Notes: generated by a model not told the origin, from the letters alone. Positions 1 through 8,444 are shown, numbered from the stretch's first letter. The stretch: DNA of 64,000 nucleotides from Arthrobacter_B sp038069765 (GCF_038069765.1 NZ_JBBPFS010000005.1:124001-188000); one strand, 5' to 3'. Numbers and translations: made by a program.

Positions 1-134
1 AGAACGCCGTTCTCTATGTTTGGTACGACAACGAGTTCGGCTACAGCTGCCAGGTCATCCGTGTGCTGGAGGAAATGGCGCATGTGAACCCGCCGGCCTT
101 CCCGCGGGTTGAGGAACTGGCGGCCTCGCTCTAA
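1..134 (+). CDS. gap: glyceraldehyde-3-phosphate dehydrogenase, C-terminal end (partial)
   Basis: Only the last 43 codons are present; the first complete codon starts at base 3 and TAA is at 132-134. The visible peptide contains WYDNEFGYSCQVIRVLEEMA, the conserved C-terminal helix of glycolytic glyceraldehyde-3-phosphate dehydrogenase, which converts G3P to 1,3-bisphosphoglycerate in the cytosol. The WYDNE-GYS signature is close to invariant in the family. The C-terminus after it is somewhat extended (ending EELAASL), which fits the longer actinobacterial Gap form, but the catalytic Cys and the NAD-binding domain lie outside the window, so the subclass cannot be settled. Confidence 0.9.
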   Translation, partial: NAVLYVWYDNEFGYSCQVIRVLEEMAHVNPPAFPRVEELAASL

Positions 135-147
135 GCGGGGGCTGTTA

Positions 148-191
148 CGGCAGAAGGTGCGCTTCCCGGTGGGGGAGCGCACCTTCTGCCG
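148..191. terminator. bidirectional terminator hairpin
   Basis: A perfect 16-bp inverted repeat (CGGCAGAAGGTGCGCT and its complement) with a 12-nt loop sits between the convergent gap and def genes. There is no long T tract on either side, as is usual for high-GC actinobacterial terminators. Confidence 0.75.
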
Positions 192-241
192 TTGCGGCCT
201 CTTACCGGCTGTGAGGTGCCGGTGCTTGCCTGAGCTGCTGT

Positions 242-814
242 CTAGTGGCCGAACGGATCGGGGTCCACGCCCGGCATCCAGGTCAGTCCCGGAACGTTCC
301 AGCCGTTGGCTTTGATCGCCTTGCGGGCCTTGCGGCTCCACCGGTCGTTGAGCTTGTCCACGTAGAGCTTGCCGTCCAGGTGGTCGTACTCGTGCTGCAG
401 GACGCGGGCGAACCAGCCGGTGGCCTCGAATTCCAGCGGCTTCCCGAACTCGTCAAAACCGGAAATCTTGACCCACTCGGCCCGGTTGACGGGGAAGTTC
501 TCCCCGGGCACCGAGAGGCAGCCTTCAGCGTCTTCTTCCGGATCCGGGGCGGAACCGGGCACCTTGGAAGTGATGAGGACGGGATTGACGACGACGCCGC
601 GGTCCGGTGCGTCGTCGTCGTTCTGGTACGCAAAGGTGAACAGCCGCAGTCCCACGCCAACCTGCGTGGCTGCCAGCCCCACGCCGTTCGCCACATCCAT
701 GGTTTCGTACATGTCGGCCACGAGAGTGCGCAGTTCGTCGTCGAACTTTTCCACCGGAAGGGCCCGGCGGTGCAGTACGGGTTCACCGTGGATGACTATG
801 GGACGGACGGTCAT
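242..814 (-). CDS. def: peptide deformylase
   Basis: Removes the N-terminal formyl group from nascent proteins at the ribosome exit. All three metal-site motifs are visible: GVGLAATQVG (residues 44-53), EGCLS (97-101, Cys ligand) and QHEYDHLDG (140-148, two His ligands and the catalytic Glu). In motif 1 Thr replaces the usual Pro (AATQ rather than AAPQ), a variant common in actinobacterial enzymes. The length of 190 residues is normal. The start is ATG with an AGAAAGA ribosome site. It lies 42 nt downstream of the acyl-CoA dehydrogenase gene on the same strand, so the two are probably co-transcribed, although their functions are unrelated. Confidence 0.96.
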   Translation of the reverse strand: MTVRPIVIHGEPVLHRRALPVEKFDDELRTLVADMYETMDVANGVGLAATQVGVGLRLFTFAYQNDDDAPDRGVVVNPVLITSKVPGSAPDPEEDAEGCLSVPGENFPVNRAEWVKISGFDEFGKPLEFEATGWFARVLQHEYDHLDGKLYVDKLNDRWSRKARKAIKANGWNVPGLTWMPGVDPDPFGH

Positions 815-856
815 TGCTGGTCTTTCTCTAGGACGGATGGAGTTGGGCGCAGTCAG

Positions 857-2014
857 CTAGGCGGTGATCTGCCGGCCGATGACTTCGCGCATAATTTCGG
901 AGGTACCGCCGAAAATGGTCAACAGCCGGGCGGCGAGAAACGCCTGGGCCACCGGGTACTCCAGGATGTAGCCGTAACCGCCGTGCAGCTGCAGGCAGCG
1001 GTCGGTGATGGACTTGACGCGTTCGCTGGCCCACAGCTTGGCCTTGGCAGCGGAAACGGCGTCCAGCTTGCCCTCGTTGAACGCCAGAATGGCCGAGTCC
1101 ACGTAAGCCTCGGTCACCTCGACCTCGGTGAGGATGTCGGCCAGGACAAACCTGCTGTTCTGGAAGTCGGCAATGCGTTCACCGAAGGCGTTGCGTTCCT
1201 TGGTGTACTGCACTGTGGCTTCGTAGATCTGCCGGGCGACGGCGGAGGAGGCGACGGCGATGGCCAGGCGGCCCTGCGGGAGCTGGCCTGCGGCGTACTC
1301 CAGGCCCCGGCCCATTTCGCCCACCAGGTTGCCCTCGGGGACGTGGACGTTGTCGAAAAAGAGCTCGGCGGTGTCGGAGGCCTTCAGGCCCATCTTGTCC
1401 AGTTGGCCGCCGGTGGAGTACCCCTCGGTCTTTTCCACCATGAACATGCTGAAAGAGTCCCTGCCGCCGCGGCCGGAGCTTCCGTCCGTGCGGGCCAGGA
1501 CCAGCGAAGCGTCGCCGCTGATGCCGTTGCCGATAAAAGTCTTCTGGCCGCTCAGGCGCCACCCGCCGTCGTCGTCGCGCACTGCCTTGGTGCGGATGCC
1601 GCGCAGGTCGCTGCCGGCGCCCGGTTCGGTCCAGGCCACGGAGGTGACTTTGTCGCCGCTGACCATGTCCGGCAGGAAACGCTGCTTCAGGTCATCGGAG
1701 CCGTAGGCCAGCAGGTGGGGGAGGACCATGTCATCGTGCAGGTGGAAGGCCAGGCCGACGGCGAGATGGTTGGCCTTGGCGAATTCCTCGTCCAGGACGG
1801 CGCGGAAACGGTAATCGGGCATGCCCGCACCGCCGAATTCCTCCGGAATCGCAAGGCCCAGCAGGCCCTGTTCGCCGGCGGCCTTCCACAGCTGCCGGGG
1901 CATCATGTGCTCGGCGTCCCACTGCGGATACCCGGGAGCAACCTCGCGGGAGTTGAACTCCCGGGCGAGGTCGCGGAAAAGCTCATGGTCTTCTTCGAAC
2001 AGTCTGCGCTCCAC
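857..2014 (-). CDS. acyl-CoA dehydrogenase, catalytic Glu not found
   Basis: FAD-dependent dehydrogenase of the LCAD/IVD-like branch, which introduces the alpha,beta double bond in acyl-CoA. Visible: N-terminal helical domain, the flavin/substrate segment AWTEPGAGSDLRG (about 127-139), and the C-terminal GGYGYILEYP...FGGTSEI region (345-374). In the LCAD branch the catalytic base is the Glu of PQERL; here the sequence is QLPQGRL, with Gly at 248. The alternative MCAD-type position (xEGT) is Gly too (FGGT, about 369). So neither known position carries a Glu. Length 385 is normal. The start is GTG with AGGAGA nine bases upstream. Substrate is unknown; activity may be altered or lost. Confidence 0.88.
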   Translation of the reverse strand: MERRLFEEDHELFRDLAREFNSREVAPGYPQWDAEHMMPRQLWKAAGEQGLLGLAIPEEFGGAGMPDYRFRAVLDEEFAKANHLAVGLAFHLHDDMVLPHLLAYGSDDLKQRFLPDMVSGDKVTSVAWTEPGAGSDLRGIRTKAVRDDDGGWRLSGQKTFIGNGISGDASLVLARTDGSSGRGGRDSFSMFMVEKTEGYSTGGQLDKMGLKASDTAELFFDNVHVPEGNLVGEMGRGLEYAAGQLPQGRLAIAVASSAVARQIYEATVQYTKERNAFGERIADFQNSRFVLADILTEVEVTEAYVDSAILAFNEGKLDAVSAAKAKLWASERVKSITDRCLQLHGGYGYILEYPVAQAFLAARLLTIFGGTSEIMREVIGRQITA

Positions 2015-2135
2015 GGCGGCGTCTCCTCATTTGCTGGCCACACAACGTTTAGTGGCTGTGGTGTCTCAGTGGCTGTGTTTGCGCTGCGGGTGTCCACACA
2101 AGCCTGAACAGCACCGGTTACAAGTCAAACACAGC

Positions 2136-2168
2136 AAAGGCCGCCCCGAATTATCCGGAGCGGCCTTT
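2136..2168 (-). terminator. hairpin downstream of tRNA-His
   Basis: Nine-base perfect arms (AAAGGCCGC / GCGGCCTTT) lie just past the tRNA-His 3' end in the leftward direction, followed by a moderately T-rich GCTGTGTTTG. It may also insulate the leftward acyl-CoA dehydrogenase gene from tRNA read-through. Confidence 0.6.
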
Positions 2169-2193
2169 GGGAAGCTGGACCTGCCAACCTCAT

Positions 2194-2270
2194 TGGGGTG
2201 AGTAACGGGGGTTGAACCCGCGACCTCCTGGACCACAACCAGGCGCTCTGCCAACTGAGCTATACCCACC
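2194..2270 (-). tRNA. tRNA-His (GTG)
   Basis: The cloverleaf reads on the minus strand with acceptor GTGGGTA/TACTCAC, D-arm GCTC...GAGC, anticodon loop TTGTGGT between CCTGG and CCAGG, and T-arm GCGGGTTCAACCCCCG. The extra 5' G opposite a C73 discriminator is the His identity element. The 3' CCA is encoded. Confidence 0.97.
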
Positions 2271-2289
2271 ATGTGCCTCGGATAACATA

Positions 2290-2321
2290 TTCGCAAAGTC
2301 CAGGCGAGTGGTCTTTGCGAA
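2290..2321. repeat. inverted repeat between orn and tRNA-His
   Basis: Perfect 9-bp arms TTCGCAAAG / CTTTGCGAA with a 14-nt loop lie in the orn-to-tRNA gap. It could end or be processed in the orn transcript, or be an operator near the tRNA promoter. The sequence alone does not decide between these. Confidence 0.5.
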
Positions 2322-2411
2322 CTCATTTATCTGAGGCAGCGGAATCAAGCTTACACGGTTTTTCGGGTGGTCCTGACCAACTTCGGTTCGAGGGGCCCGA
2401 ATGTGACCGAG

Positions 2412-3014
2412 CTAACCTTTCATGCCCTCCGCAATCTTCTTGGCCGTGGCTGAATCCGGGCCCGGTGCGGGAACGAAAACGGCCTCGCGGTAGTAGCGCA
2501 GCTCGTTAATGGAGTCCACGATGTCGCCCAGCGCACGGTGGTTGCCCGTCTTGGCAGGGGCCTGGAAGTACGCACGGGGGTACCAGCGGCGTGCCAGCTC
2601 CTTGATGGTGGAGACATCAATGATGCGGTAGTGCAGGTAGTCAATGACCTCGGGCATATCGCGGGCCAGGAACATTTTGTCCGTGCCCACCGAGTTTCCG
2701 GCGAGCTGGGCCTTCTTGGGCTCCGGGACCCACTTGGTGATGTATTCGATGACCTGGGCTTCAGCCTCCGCCATGGACATGCCGTGCGGCAGTTCGTCCA
2801 GCAGCTTCGAAGCGGTATGCATGTTCCGCACGAAGTCGCCCATCTGGGCCAGCGCGGCATCATCGGGGCGGATCACCACGTCCACGCCGTCACCGAGGAT
2901 ATTCAGCTCGGAGTCGGTCACCAGGACCGCAACCTCGATCAGGGCATCATTCTTGATGTCCAGGCCGGTCATTTCACAGTCGATCCATACAATGCGTTCA
3001 TTAGTTATTGGCAC
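2412..3014 (-). CDS. orn: oligoribonuclease
   Basis: 3'-5' exoribonuclease of the DEDDh family that degrades 2-5-nt RNAs (including pGpG) to mononucleotides in the cytosol. The DEDDh residues are visible: D12 and E14 in WIDCEMTGLD, D112 in NSVGTDKMF, and H159 and D164 in NHRALGDIVDS. Length of 200 residues is typical. The start is GTG (VPITNERIVW), which is fixed by the position of the first catalytic motif; the ribosome site is weak. It is followed leftward by tRNA-His, and a membrane hypothetical starts about 1.06 kb upstream on the same strand and ends 27 nt before it. Confidence 0.96.
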   Translation of the reverse strand: MPITNERIVWIDCEMTGLDIKNDALIEVAVLVTDSELNILGDGVDVVIRPDDAALAQMGDFVRNMHTASKLLDELPHGMSMAEAEAQVIEYITKWVPEPKKAQLAGNSVGTDKMFLARDMPEVIDYLHYRIIDVSTIKELARRWYPRAYFQAPAKTGNHRALGDIVDSINELRYYREAVFVPAPGPDSATAKKIAEGMKG

Positions 3015-3041
3015 AGAACCAATGTACCGCTTGGGTTCAGC

Positions 3042-4073
3042 TCAGAGGCTCGAGTGGCTGTGCTGCTGCCGCTCTGAGGATGTGCCGGATGCGCCGGCGG
3101 TCCCGGCGGTGTCGACGGCGGAGGCGGCGACATATCGCTGAACCGGGAACTGGCCTGTCTCGGGAGGGCCGAAGACCCGGGTCCACCGGCTTTCCACGGC
3201 GCCCTCGGGCATGCTGCTGTCGGCTGCGGTGCCGGTGCCCGCACCGGAACCCGCGCCGGAACCCGCGCCGGCGCCTGCCGCGCGGCGTGCCCGGCGGCTT
3301 TCGGGCAGGGCGGTTCCGGTGTCGATGCCCTGCAGGACCTGACCTGGAGGGGCCTGCGGAACGGCAGAGACCTCGGGCGGCGAGGAAGTTGTCCGGGCCG
3401 GAGCTGCTCCGGAGGCCGCAGCGGGTTTGCGTGCGAAGACGGAAACCACCGGCAGGACCCCTGTTGTGGGGTCGGCTGCACGCATCTGCTTGCGGGTCAT
3501 TGGCGCTGCTGTACTGGCTGATGCGGGGGAGATTACAGCCGGGGTGAGCGCAGCCGCGGGGACCGCAGCCGAGGGTGCCTCGCCGGCGGGTTCAGGGGAG
3601 GACTCCCGGGGGACAGCCGGCGTGTCCGGTGTTTTTGCCGAAGCAGGGGAAGAGGATGAGACATACCAGACAGCCGCGAAGGAGAGCAGGAGCAGGAACC
3701 CGCAGGCTGCGGTAACCGGCCAGGCGATGCCGGCCCAGATCATGGTCCCGGCTGCCGTGACGGCAAGGAAAAGGCCCCAGCCGAGCAGGTCATTGTTCCT
3801 GGGGGACGGCTTTGGCGCCTGGAGTTTTGCACCTGCCGGCACTGCGCGTCCTCCGGAATTCCGGCGCGGCCGCAGCTCAGGCTCGGCCACGGCCGGAACG
3901 GCTTCTTTGACGCTGTCTCCGGAAACTTCTCCGGCTCCGTCTGCCGCCGCGTTGTCCGTCAGCGGGGACGGCTGCGGCGCCGTAAGGCGCGGCCCGTCGT
4001 CGTGCCGTTGTCTGTCTTCACTGTCTGCCCGGTGGCGCCCCACAGCCCATACCGCCTTGCCTTGATGATCCAA
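3042..4073 (-). CDS. Pro/Ala-rich membrane protein of unknown function
   Basis: Not recognised as a named family. Two adjacent hydrophobic helices (about residues 97-117 and 118-139) separate a charged, Pro-rich N-terminal part from a long Ala/Pro/Ser/Thr-rich C-terminal part (140-343) expected to be disordered. The C-terminal part contains a Gly/Ala/Ser run (AGAGSGAGSGAGTG) coming from a short DNA repeat. Coding is supported by high third-position GC and a long open frame, 27 nt from orn on the same strand. The earliest start is TTG without a clear ribosome site, so the N-terminus is uncertain. It may be a small cell-envelope protein; that is only a guess from topology. Confidence 0.6.
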   Translation of the reverse strand: MDHQGKAVWAVGRHRADSEDRQRHDDGPRLTAPQPSPLTDNAAADGAGEVSGDSVKEAVPAVAEPELRPRRNSGGRAVPAGAKLQAPKPSPRNNDLLGWGLFLAVTAAGTMIWAGIAWPVTAACGFLLLLSFAAVWYVSSSSPASAKTPDTPAVPRESSPEPAGEAPSAAVPAAALTPAVISPASASTAAPMTRKQMRAADPTTGVLPVVSVFARKPAAASGAAPARTTSSPPEVSAVPQAPPGQVLQGIDTGTALPESRRARRAAGAGAGSGAGSGAGTGTAADSSMPEGAVESRWTRVFGPPETGQFPVQRYVAASAVDTAGTAGASGTSSERQQHSHSSL

Positions 4074-4304
4074 ACCGATTTCAGTCTATGTGACGCTCCC
4101 CGCATCCCCGTGCTCCGGCTTCGGCGCGTCCGTGCGGTCCCTGCCGCCGTCCAGGCCGCGGGCTGCCTGCGGTGCTAATATTTGGGCTAACTGACGGTCG
4201 TCGCCGCTGCGTGCCGCAGCTCGTGAATTCGGCTGCGCCGTAACCCGGCCCGTGCCGCCACGCCGTCGGGCAACTGTACGAAACCAAAGATTGGAACCAC
4301 GCAG

Positions 4305-5843
4305 ATGGCCGCCCAGGTCCCCGCGACCGAGCCTTCGCCTCCGGGTACGGAGTCAGCGAAAGCCCAGAACCCCAACGTCGCGATTATCCAGGGGCTTGTT
4401 GGTTCCCTCATGATGCTCGCAGGTTCGCTTGGAGTCGGGTGGCTGTCACTGGCCTCCTACGACCTGCGCCGCAATCCGGTCATCATGTGGCTGCGCTTTG
4501 AACCCGAGGGCTCAGTGCTCTCGGTCTTCCTGCTGGCGCTGGGCGGCATGCTCCTCGTTAGGTCATGGCTGCGGCTGGGCCAGCGCATCACGTCCTGGGG
4601 GCCGGAAAGCCGGCCGGTGGTGCTGAAAGCGATCATTGCGTGGGCGGCCCCCATGTGCGTCGCCCTGCCGCTCTTCAGCCGCGACGTCTTTGCCTACATT
4701 GCGCAGGGGCTGGTCATGGTCAGCGGGTTGAATCCGTACAAGGACGGCTATTCGCAGATTTCCAACTACCTGCAGATCGGCGCCGACGACCTCTGGGCAC
4801 AGAGCCCGACGCCGTACGGTCCGGTCTTTCTGTGGATGGAGGAACTGGTCATCCGGGTCACGGACGGCCAGCCCGAATACTCCATCCTGCTCTTCCGGCT
4901 GATTTCCCTGATCGGGGTGGCACTGTGCGTGTATTACGTGCCCAAACTCGCCGAACTGCACAACATTAATCCCAACCGCGCCCTGTGGCTCACCGCAGCC
5001 AACCCGCTGTTCCTGACCACCTTCATTGCCAGCATCCACAATGACGCACTGATGATCGGGCTGGCACTGGCCGGTTTGTACCTGGCCGCCACCAAGCGCG
5101 CGATTCCGGGCATCCTGCTCATTACGCTCTCCGTGGGCATCAAGCCGATCACACTGATTCTGCTGCCCTTCGTAGGCCTCATGTGGGCCGGCAAGGGGGC
5201 CTCCTGGCCGCGCAAGTTCCTCTACTGGTTCATGACCGCCGGGATCGCCCTGGGCCTCCTGTGGATCATGGGCATCATCAACGGATTCGGCTTCGGCTGG
5301 GTAGGTGCGCTGAGCACCCCGGGCAGCGTGTGGATCTGGTATGCCCCCATCGGGTTCCTCGGCATGCTCGTCGCCACGCTGGGCAACGCCCTGGGCCTTC
5401 CCGGCTGGACGTTTGCGGACATCGTGCACACGCTGGGCCGCGTCACCTCGATCATCATCGTGCTCTGGCAGATGTTCGTGGGCGAGTACAGCAAGCTGGT
5501 GCGCCGCCTGACGCTGGCGTTTGCCGCCGTCGTCCTCCTCGCGCCGATGATCCAGTCCTGGTACGTGGTGTGGCTGATTCCGCTGTTCGCCGTCACCGGT
5601 ATCCGCAACGACTGGCAGGTCAAGACGCTGTACCTGGTCGTCTCGTTCTTCATGGTCTACGCGATCAGCGACCAGCTGGATATCTGGCCCTACTTTGACT
5701 TCAGCCTCAGCGCCGCCCGGCAGATTGCTGCCGTGACGGCACTGGGCTTTGCGATGTACCTGATTTTCCTTGACCCCAAGACGAAGGTCCTGTTCCGCAA
5801 GAAGCTTACAGAGCCGTCTCCGGGCGAACTCCGGGTGCGCTGA
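4305..5843 (+). CDS. mptB: polyprenol-phosphomannose-dependent alpha-1,6-mannosyltransferase (MptB-like)
   Basis: Integral-membrane GT-C glycosyltransferase expected to add alpha-1,6-mannose from a polyprenyl-phosphate donor to lipomannan-type glycolipid outside the membrane. The 512 residues contain about 12-13 hydrophobic helices. The motif SRDVFAYIAQG (125-135), followed by a Pro-rich NPYKDGYSQ loop, matches the first extracytoplasmic loop of MptA/MptB, where the acidic residue is catalytic. The start is ATG with a weak GGA-type ribosome site; the 230-nt upstream gap should hold the promoter, but none stands out. Its 3' end overlaps the convergent GT87-like gene by 38 bp. The choice between MptA and MptB is by resemblance only. 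Confidence 0.8.
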   Translation: MAAQVPATEPSPPGTESAKAQNPNVAIIQGLVGSLMMLAGSLGVGWLSLASYDLRRNPVIMWLRFEPEGSVLSVFLLALGGMLLVRSWLRLGQRITSWGPESRPVVLKAIIAWAAPMCVALPLFSRDVFAYIAQGLVMVSGLNPYKDGYSQISNYLQIGADDLWAQSPTPYGPVFLWMEELVIRVTDGQPEYSILLFRLISLIGVALCVYYVPKLAELHNINPNRALWLTAANPLFLTTFIASIHNDALMIGLALAGLYLAATKRAIPGILLITLSVGIKPITLILLPFVGLMWAGKGASWPRKFLYWFMTAGIALGLLWIMGIINGFGFGWVGALSTPGSVWIWYAPIGFLGMLVATLGNALGLPGWTFADIVHTLGRVTSIIIVLWQMFVGEYSKLVRRLTLAFAAVVLLAPMIQSWYVVWLIPLFAVTGIRNDWQVKTLYLVVSFFMVYAISDQLDIWPYFDFSLSAARQIAAVTALGFAMYLIFLDPKTKVLFRKKLTEPSPGELRVR

Positions 5844-7074
5844 GGCGGGCGCTGCCGCCGGCCTTCGTCAGGCGCACAATCCGCTGCAGCGACCAGGCAA
5901 AAAGCACCAGCAGCAGGATGTTGCGGACCGTCAGCAGCAGGGCAACAACCACGTTCAGGTCGTTGTACAGGGCGGCATAGAACATCGGGTACACCAGGGT
6001 GGTCAGCGGCGCAATCACCAGCATCAGGATTGCCGGAACCAGCCAGCTGCGGCCCTCCCACGCCACGCCGACAGCAACCACGGCACCGAGCCACAGCATG
6101 AACTGCGGCGAGCCCACCTTGTTGAAAACGATGAACGCCGAAACCAGGGCCAGCGACCCGGCAATCAGCAGCTGCCCGGCGTCGGCGCCCCGGCGCATCG
6201 CCCAGAACAGCAGGACGACGACGGCGAGGGCCGCCAGCGCCAGCAGCGGCATCATCAGCGCGGCCACCGGCTCGCCGAGGGCGCCGCGGACTTCGCGCGT
6301 GTTGATGACCTTGTCCTCGAAGATAAAGGCATCGGATCCGCCCAGGATCGCCTGCCACAGGCCCGGCGTCGTGAACGGAGCTTCCATCTGCATTCCGCGC
6401 GCGCCCTGGGCGCCGACGAATGACAGCAGATGGGAGAGGCCTCCGCCGGCAACGACGATTCCGGCCATGACCGCCGACACCGCTGCACCTGTCAGCAGCA
6501 GGGTGGCGCGGCGGCGCCAGGTGACCAGGACCGCCAGGATGACGGCGGCCGGCCAGACCTTCATCCACGTGGCGAAGGCCAGCAGGGCGGAGGCGATCAC
6601 AGGGCGGCTGGCCAGCAGGAGCAGGGCGACGATGACCAGGGGCGCAGTGAGCCCGTCGATCCGGCCCACCGCCACCGGGCCCAGCAGCCCGGTGACAACC
6701 AGCCACCAGTAGGACGCGGCGTACCGGGCCGGGGTGCCCGGCTTGCTCATGACGGCGACGGCGGCACCGTTCAGGGCCGTGAAGAGAAGGAACCAGACGA
6801 GCTGGTACGGGCCCCAGCCCAGCACCGCAGCCAGCAGCATGGGAACGAGGGCCCCGATCGGGTAAACCCAGTCATTGCTGATTCCCTGCCAGACGCCGTC
6901 GTTAATCCCCTCAAAAGCCCACTGCCGGTAGAAGTTGATGTCGCTCAGGACCCCGCCGGAGAAAATAAGCGATGACAGTGCCGCGAAGAACACCAGATGG
7001 ACCAGAGCGAAGCAAATCCATAACGATTTCCGGCGCATGAAGCGCTCCTGCAAAGGGGCCAGTTTCTGCGACAT
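5806..7074 (-). CDS. GT87 (DUF2029)-family membrane mannosyltransferase-like protein
   Basis: A 422-residue polytopic protein (about ten helices) resembling actinobacterial GT-C enzymes of the DUF2029/GT87 group, which take mannose from polyprenyl phosphate. Helix 1 is followed by a luminal-type loop SDINFYRQWAFEGINDG (about 45-61), where these enzymes carry an acidic catalytic residue, then PYQL..FLLF and GLTAPLVIVALLLL helices. The start is ATG, with AAGGAG eleven bases upstream. It is divergent from the DUF3224 gene and overlaps the end of the mptB-like gene tail to tail. A role in mannan, lipomannan or glycolipid assembly with its neighbour is inferred. Confidence 0.72.
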   Translation of the reverse strand: MSQKLAPLQERFMRRKSLWICFALVHLVFFAALSSLIFSGGVLSDINFYRQWAFEGINDGVWQGISNDWVYPIGALVPMLLAAVLGWGPYQLVWFLLFTALNGAAVAVMSKPGTPARYAASYWWLVVTGLLGPVAVGRIDGLTAPLVIVALLLLASRPVIASALLAFATWMKVWPAAVILAVLVTWRRRATLLLTGAAVSAVMAGIVVAGGGLSHLLSFVGAQGARGMQMEAPFTTPGLWQAILGGSDAFIFEDKVINTREVRGALGEPVAALMMPLLALAALAVVVLLFWAMRRGADAGQLLIAGSLALVSAFIVFNKVGSPQFMLWLGAVVAVGVAWEGRSWLVPAILMLVIAPLTTLVYPMFYAALYNDLNVVVALLLTVRNILLLVLFAWSLQRIVRLTKAGGSARLSAPGVRPETAL

Positions 7075-7191
7075 TCCGGGTGGTTCTCCTTAGGTAATGC
7101 AGGTGCTGTGCCCCGTTCGGACACAGCGATAAGGCTACCGGCGGCCGTGCCGCGGCATGCAATCCGCCGTCGGACACGGGATACTGGTGAA

Positions 7192-7605
7192 ATGACCGAC
7201 GGAACAGAACACGTAATCACGGCAGATTTTGATGTCTCGGAATGGGAACCGACCCCTTATCAAGTGGAAGGGACCAACAGCGAACTTTCCACCGTCCGCG
7301 CCATAAAAATCTTCGAGGGGGACATCGTCGGCACCAGCGTCGCTGACCTCATCATGGCTGGAAATGCCGTTGGTGCAGGGTATGTCTGCTCCGAGGTGTT
7401 CGCCGGTTCAATCGCCGGACGGGAGGGGACCATGGTCATCCAGCACTGGGGCGTGGCCGAAGGAACGGCGACCGCGAGCTCCGGCCACATCATTCCCGGC
7501 TCCGGCACCGACGGACTTGCCGGGATTTCCGGCAAAGCGATTTTCACGCAGGAACCCGACGGACAGCACCGGCTCGAACTGCGCGTGACCCTGCCGGAAG
7601 ACTGA
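7192..7605 (+). CDS. DUF3224 domain protein
   Basis: A 137-residue soluble protein matching the DUF3224 family (allene-oxide-cyclase-like beta-barrel, function unknown). Family features visible are the N-terminal ITADFDVSEWEP, the KIFEGDIVGTS strand, a GREGTMVIQHWG turn and the IIPGSGTDGLAGISGKA segment. The ATG chosen gives the family's usual N-terminus; the frame extends upstream, but that part looks non-coding. It is divergent from the GT87 gene and ends 25 nt from the convergent M50 protease gene. Its stop codon lies in a 16-bp tandem duplication. Confidence 0.85.
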   Translation: MTDGTEHVITADFDVSEWEPTPYQVEGTNSELSTVRAIKIFEGDIVGTSVADLIMAGNAVGAGYVCSEVFAGSIAGREGTMVIQHWGVAEGTATASSGHIIPGSGTDGLAGISGKAIFTQEPDGQHRLELRVTLPED

Positions 7606-7624
7606 TCCGCCGGAAGACTGACCT
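7593..7624. repeat. 16-bp tandem duplication over a stop codon
   Basis: Two near-identical 16-nt units (GCCGGAAGACTGATCC and GCCGGAAGACTGACCT) lie head to tail. The first contains the DUF3224 stop TGA and the second repeats it outside the gene, as expected from a recent slippage event. Confidence 0.8.
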
Positions 7625-7630
7625 GCCGGC

Positions 7631-8386
7631 TCAGGCGCCCCGCCCGGCGGGAAATGCCAGCCACAGGGCAGCAGCCACAGACGCCGCAATGACCGCGGCA
7701 AAGGCTGCCAGCCACAGCCCCGACGGAACACCCGTCCGCTGGTACAGGATGTAGGCGTCAGAGCTCTGCAGGGACCGCCGGCGCCGGGTATGCACGCCCA
7801 GGACCTTCAGCCAGTCCCGGACCGCCCCGGCGAGCAGCGCCGTTCCCACCGCCAGCGTGGCCCATGAGACGGCAACGGGCGACGCGAACCACACCAGCAG
7901 CACCGAAACGGCGGCACAGCCGCAGGCGATAACGAGTCCCTGCAGATTGCGGATGAAGAGCAGTGCCGCCAGCAGAACCAGCGCCCCGGCGGACAGCGCG
8001 GCTCCGGCCCAGCCGGAGAAGGCCGCCCACACCAGGACGGCGCCGGTCACAGCCGGAACGGGATAACCCCAGAAACCTGTCCACGCCGCAGCAAACCGGC
8101 TGCGCCCCATGCTGCGCATCTGCCCGGAATGATCAAACCTCAGCTGGATCCCTTTTACCACCTGCCCCGTCGTGAGCGCGGCAAATGCGTGCCCGAGCTC
8201 ATGGACAAAGGTGACGAAGAGCCCGAACCACCGCCACACGGGCCGCGGAACGGTAAGTGCGGCGGCTGCGAGTGCAATCAGCAGCAAGACAGGCCAGGAG
8301 GTCTCCACAGGAGTGCCGCGCGAAAAACCCTCGAGGACCTTGGACCACCACTGCGATATGACGGCGCCGACACTGCCGGCGTCCAC
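7631..8386 (-). CDS. M50-type membrane zinc metalloprotease (peptidase M50B-like)
   Basis: A 251-residue polytopic protein with a HELGH zinc motif (62-66) in a transmembrane segment, as in site-2 proteases and the M50B-like family. About seven hydrophobic helices follow. The second zinc-ligand motif typical of S2P is not obvious, so activity is not assured. The start is GTG without a clear ribosome site and lies in AT-richer DNA. It is the last gene of a leftward run DUF4397 - sortase - sigma - anti-sigma - protease. Because S2P-type proteases often cleave anti-sigma factors, a role in releasing the neighbouring sigma factor is tempting but unproved; the M50B-like group is mostly uncharacterised. 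Confidence 0.8.
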   Translation of the reverse strand: MDAGSVGAVISQWWSKVLEGFSRGTPVETSWPVLLLIALAAAALTVPRPVWRWFGLFVTFVHELGHAFAALTTGQVVKGIQLRFDHSGQMRSMGRSRFAAAWTGFWGYPVPAVTGAVLVWAAFSGWAGAALSAGALVLLAALLFIRNLQGLVIACGCAAVSVLLVWFASPVAVSWATLAVGTALLAGAVRDWLKVLGVHTRRRRSLQSSDAYILYQRTGVPSGLWLAAFAAVIAASVAAALWLAFPAGRGA

Positions 8387-8444
8387 TACGAAACCACGTT
8401 CACTAAATAACCAAATTCCACTAAAGCGCTAAATCGTTTGGACA

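Noticed and set aside
245..2107. A 620-codon open frame on the plus strand antisense to def and the acyl-CoA dehydrogenase
   Set aside because: Typical shadow frame of high-GC genes. It runs against two clearly recognisable proteins and its translation has no domain or ribosome site.
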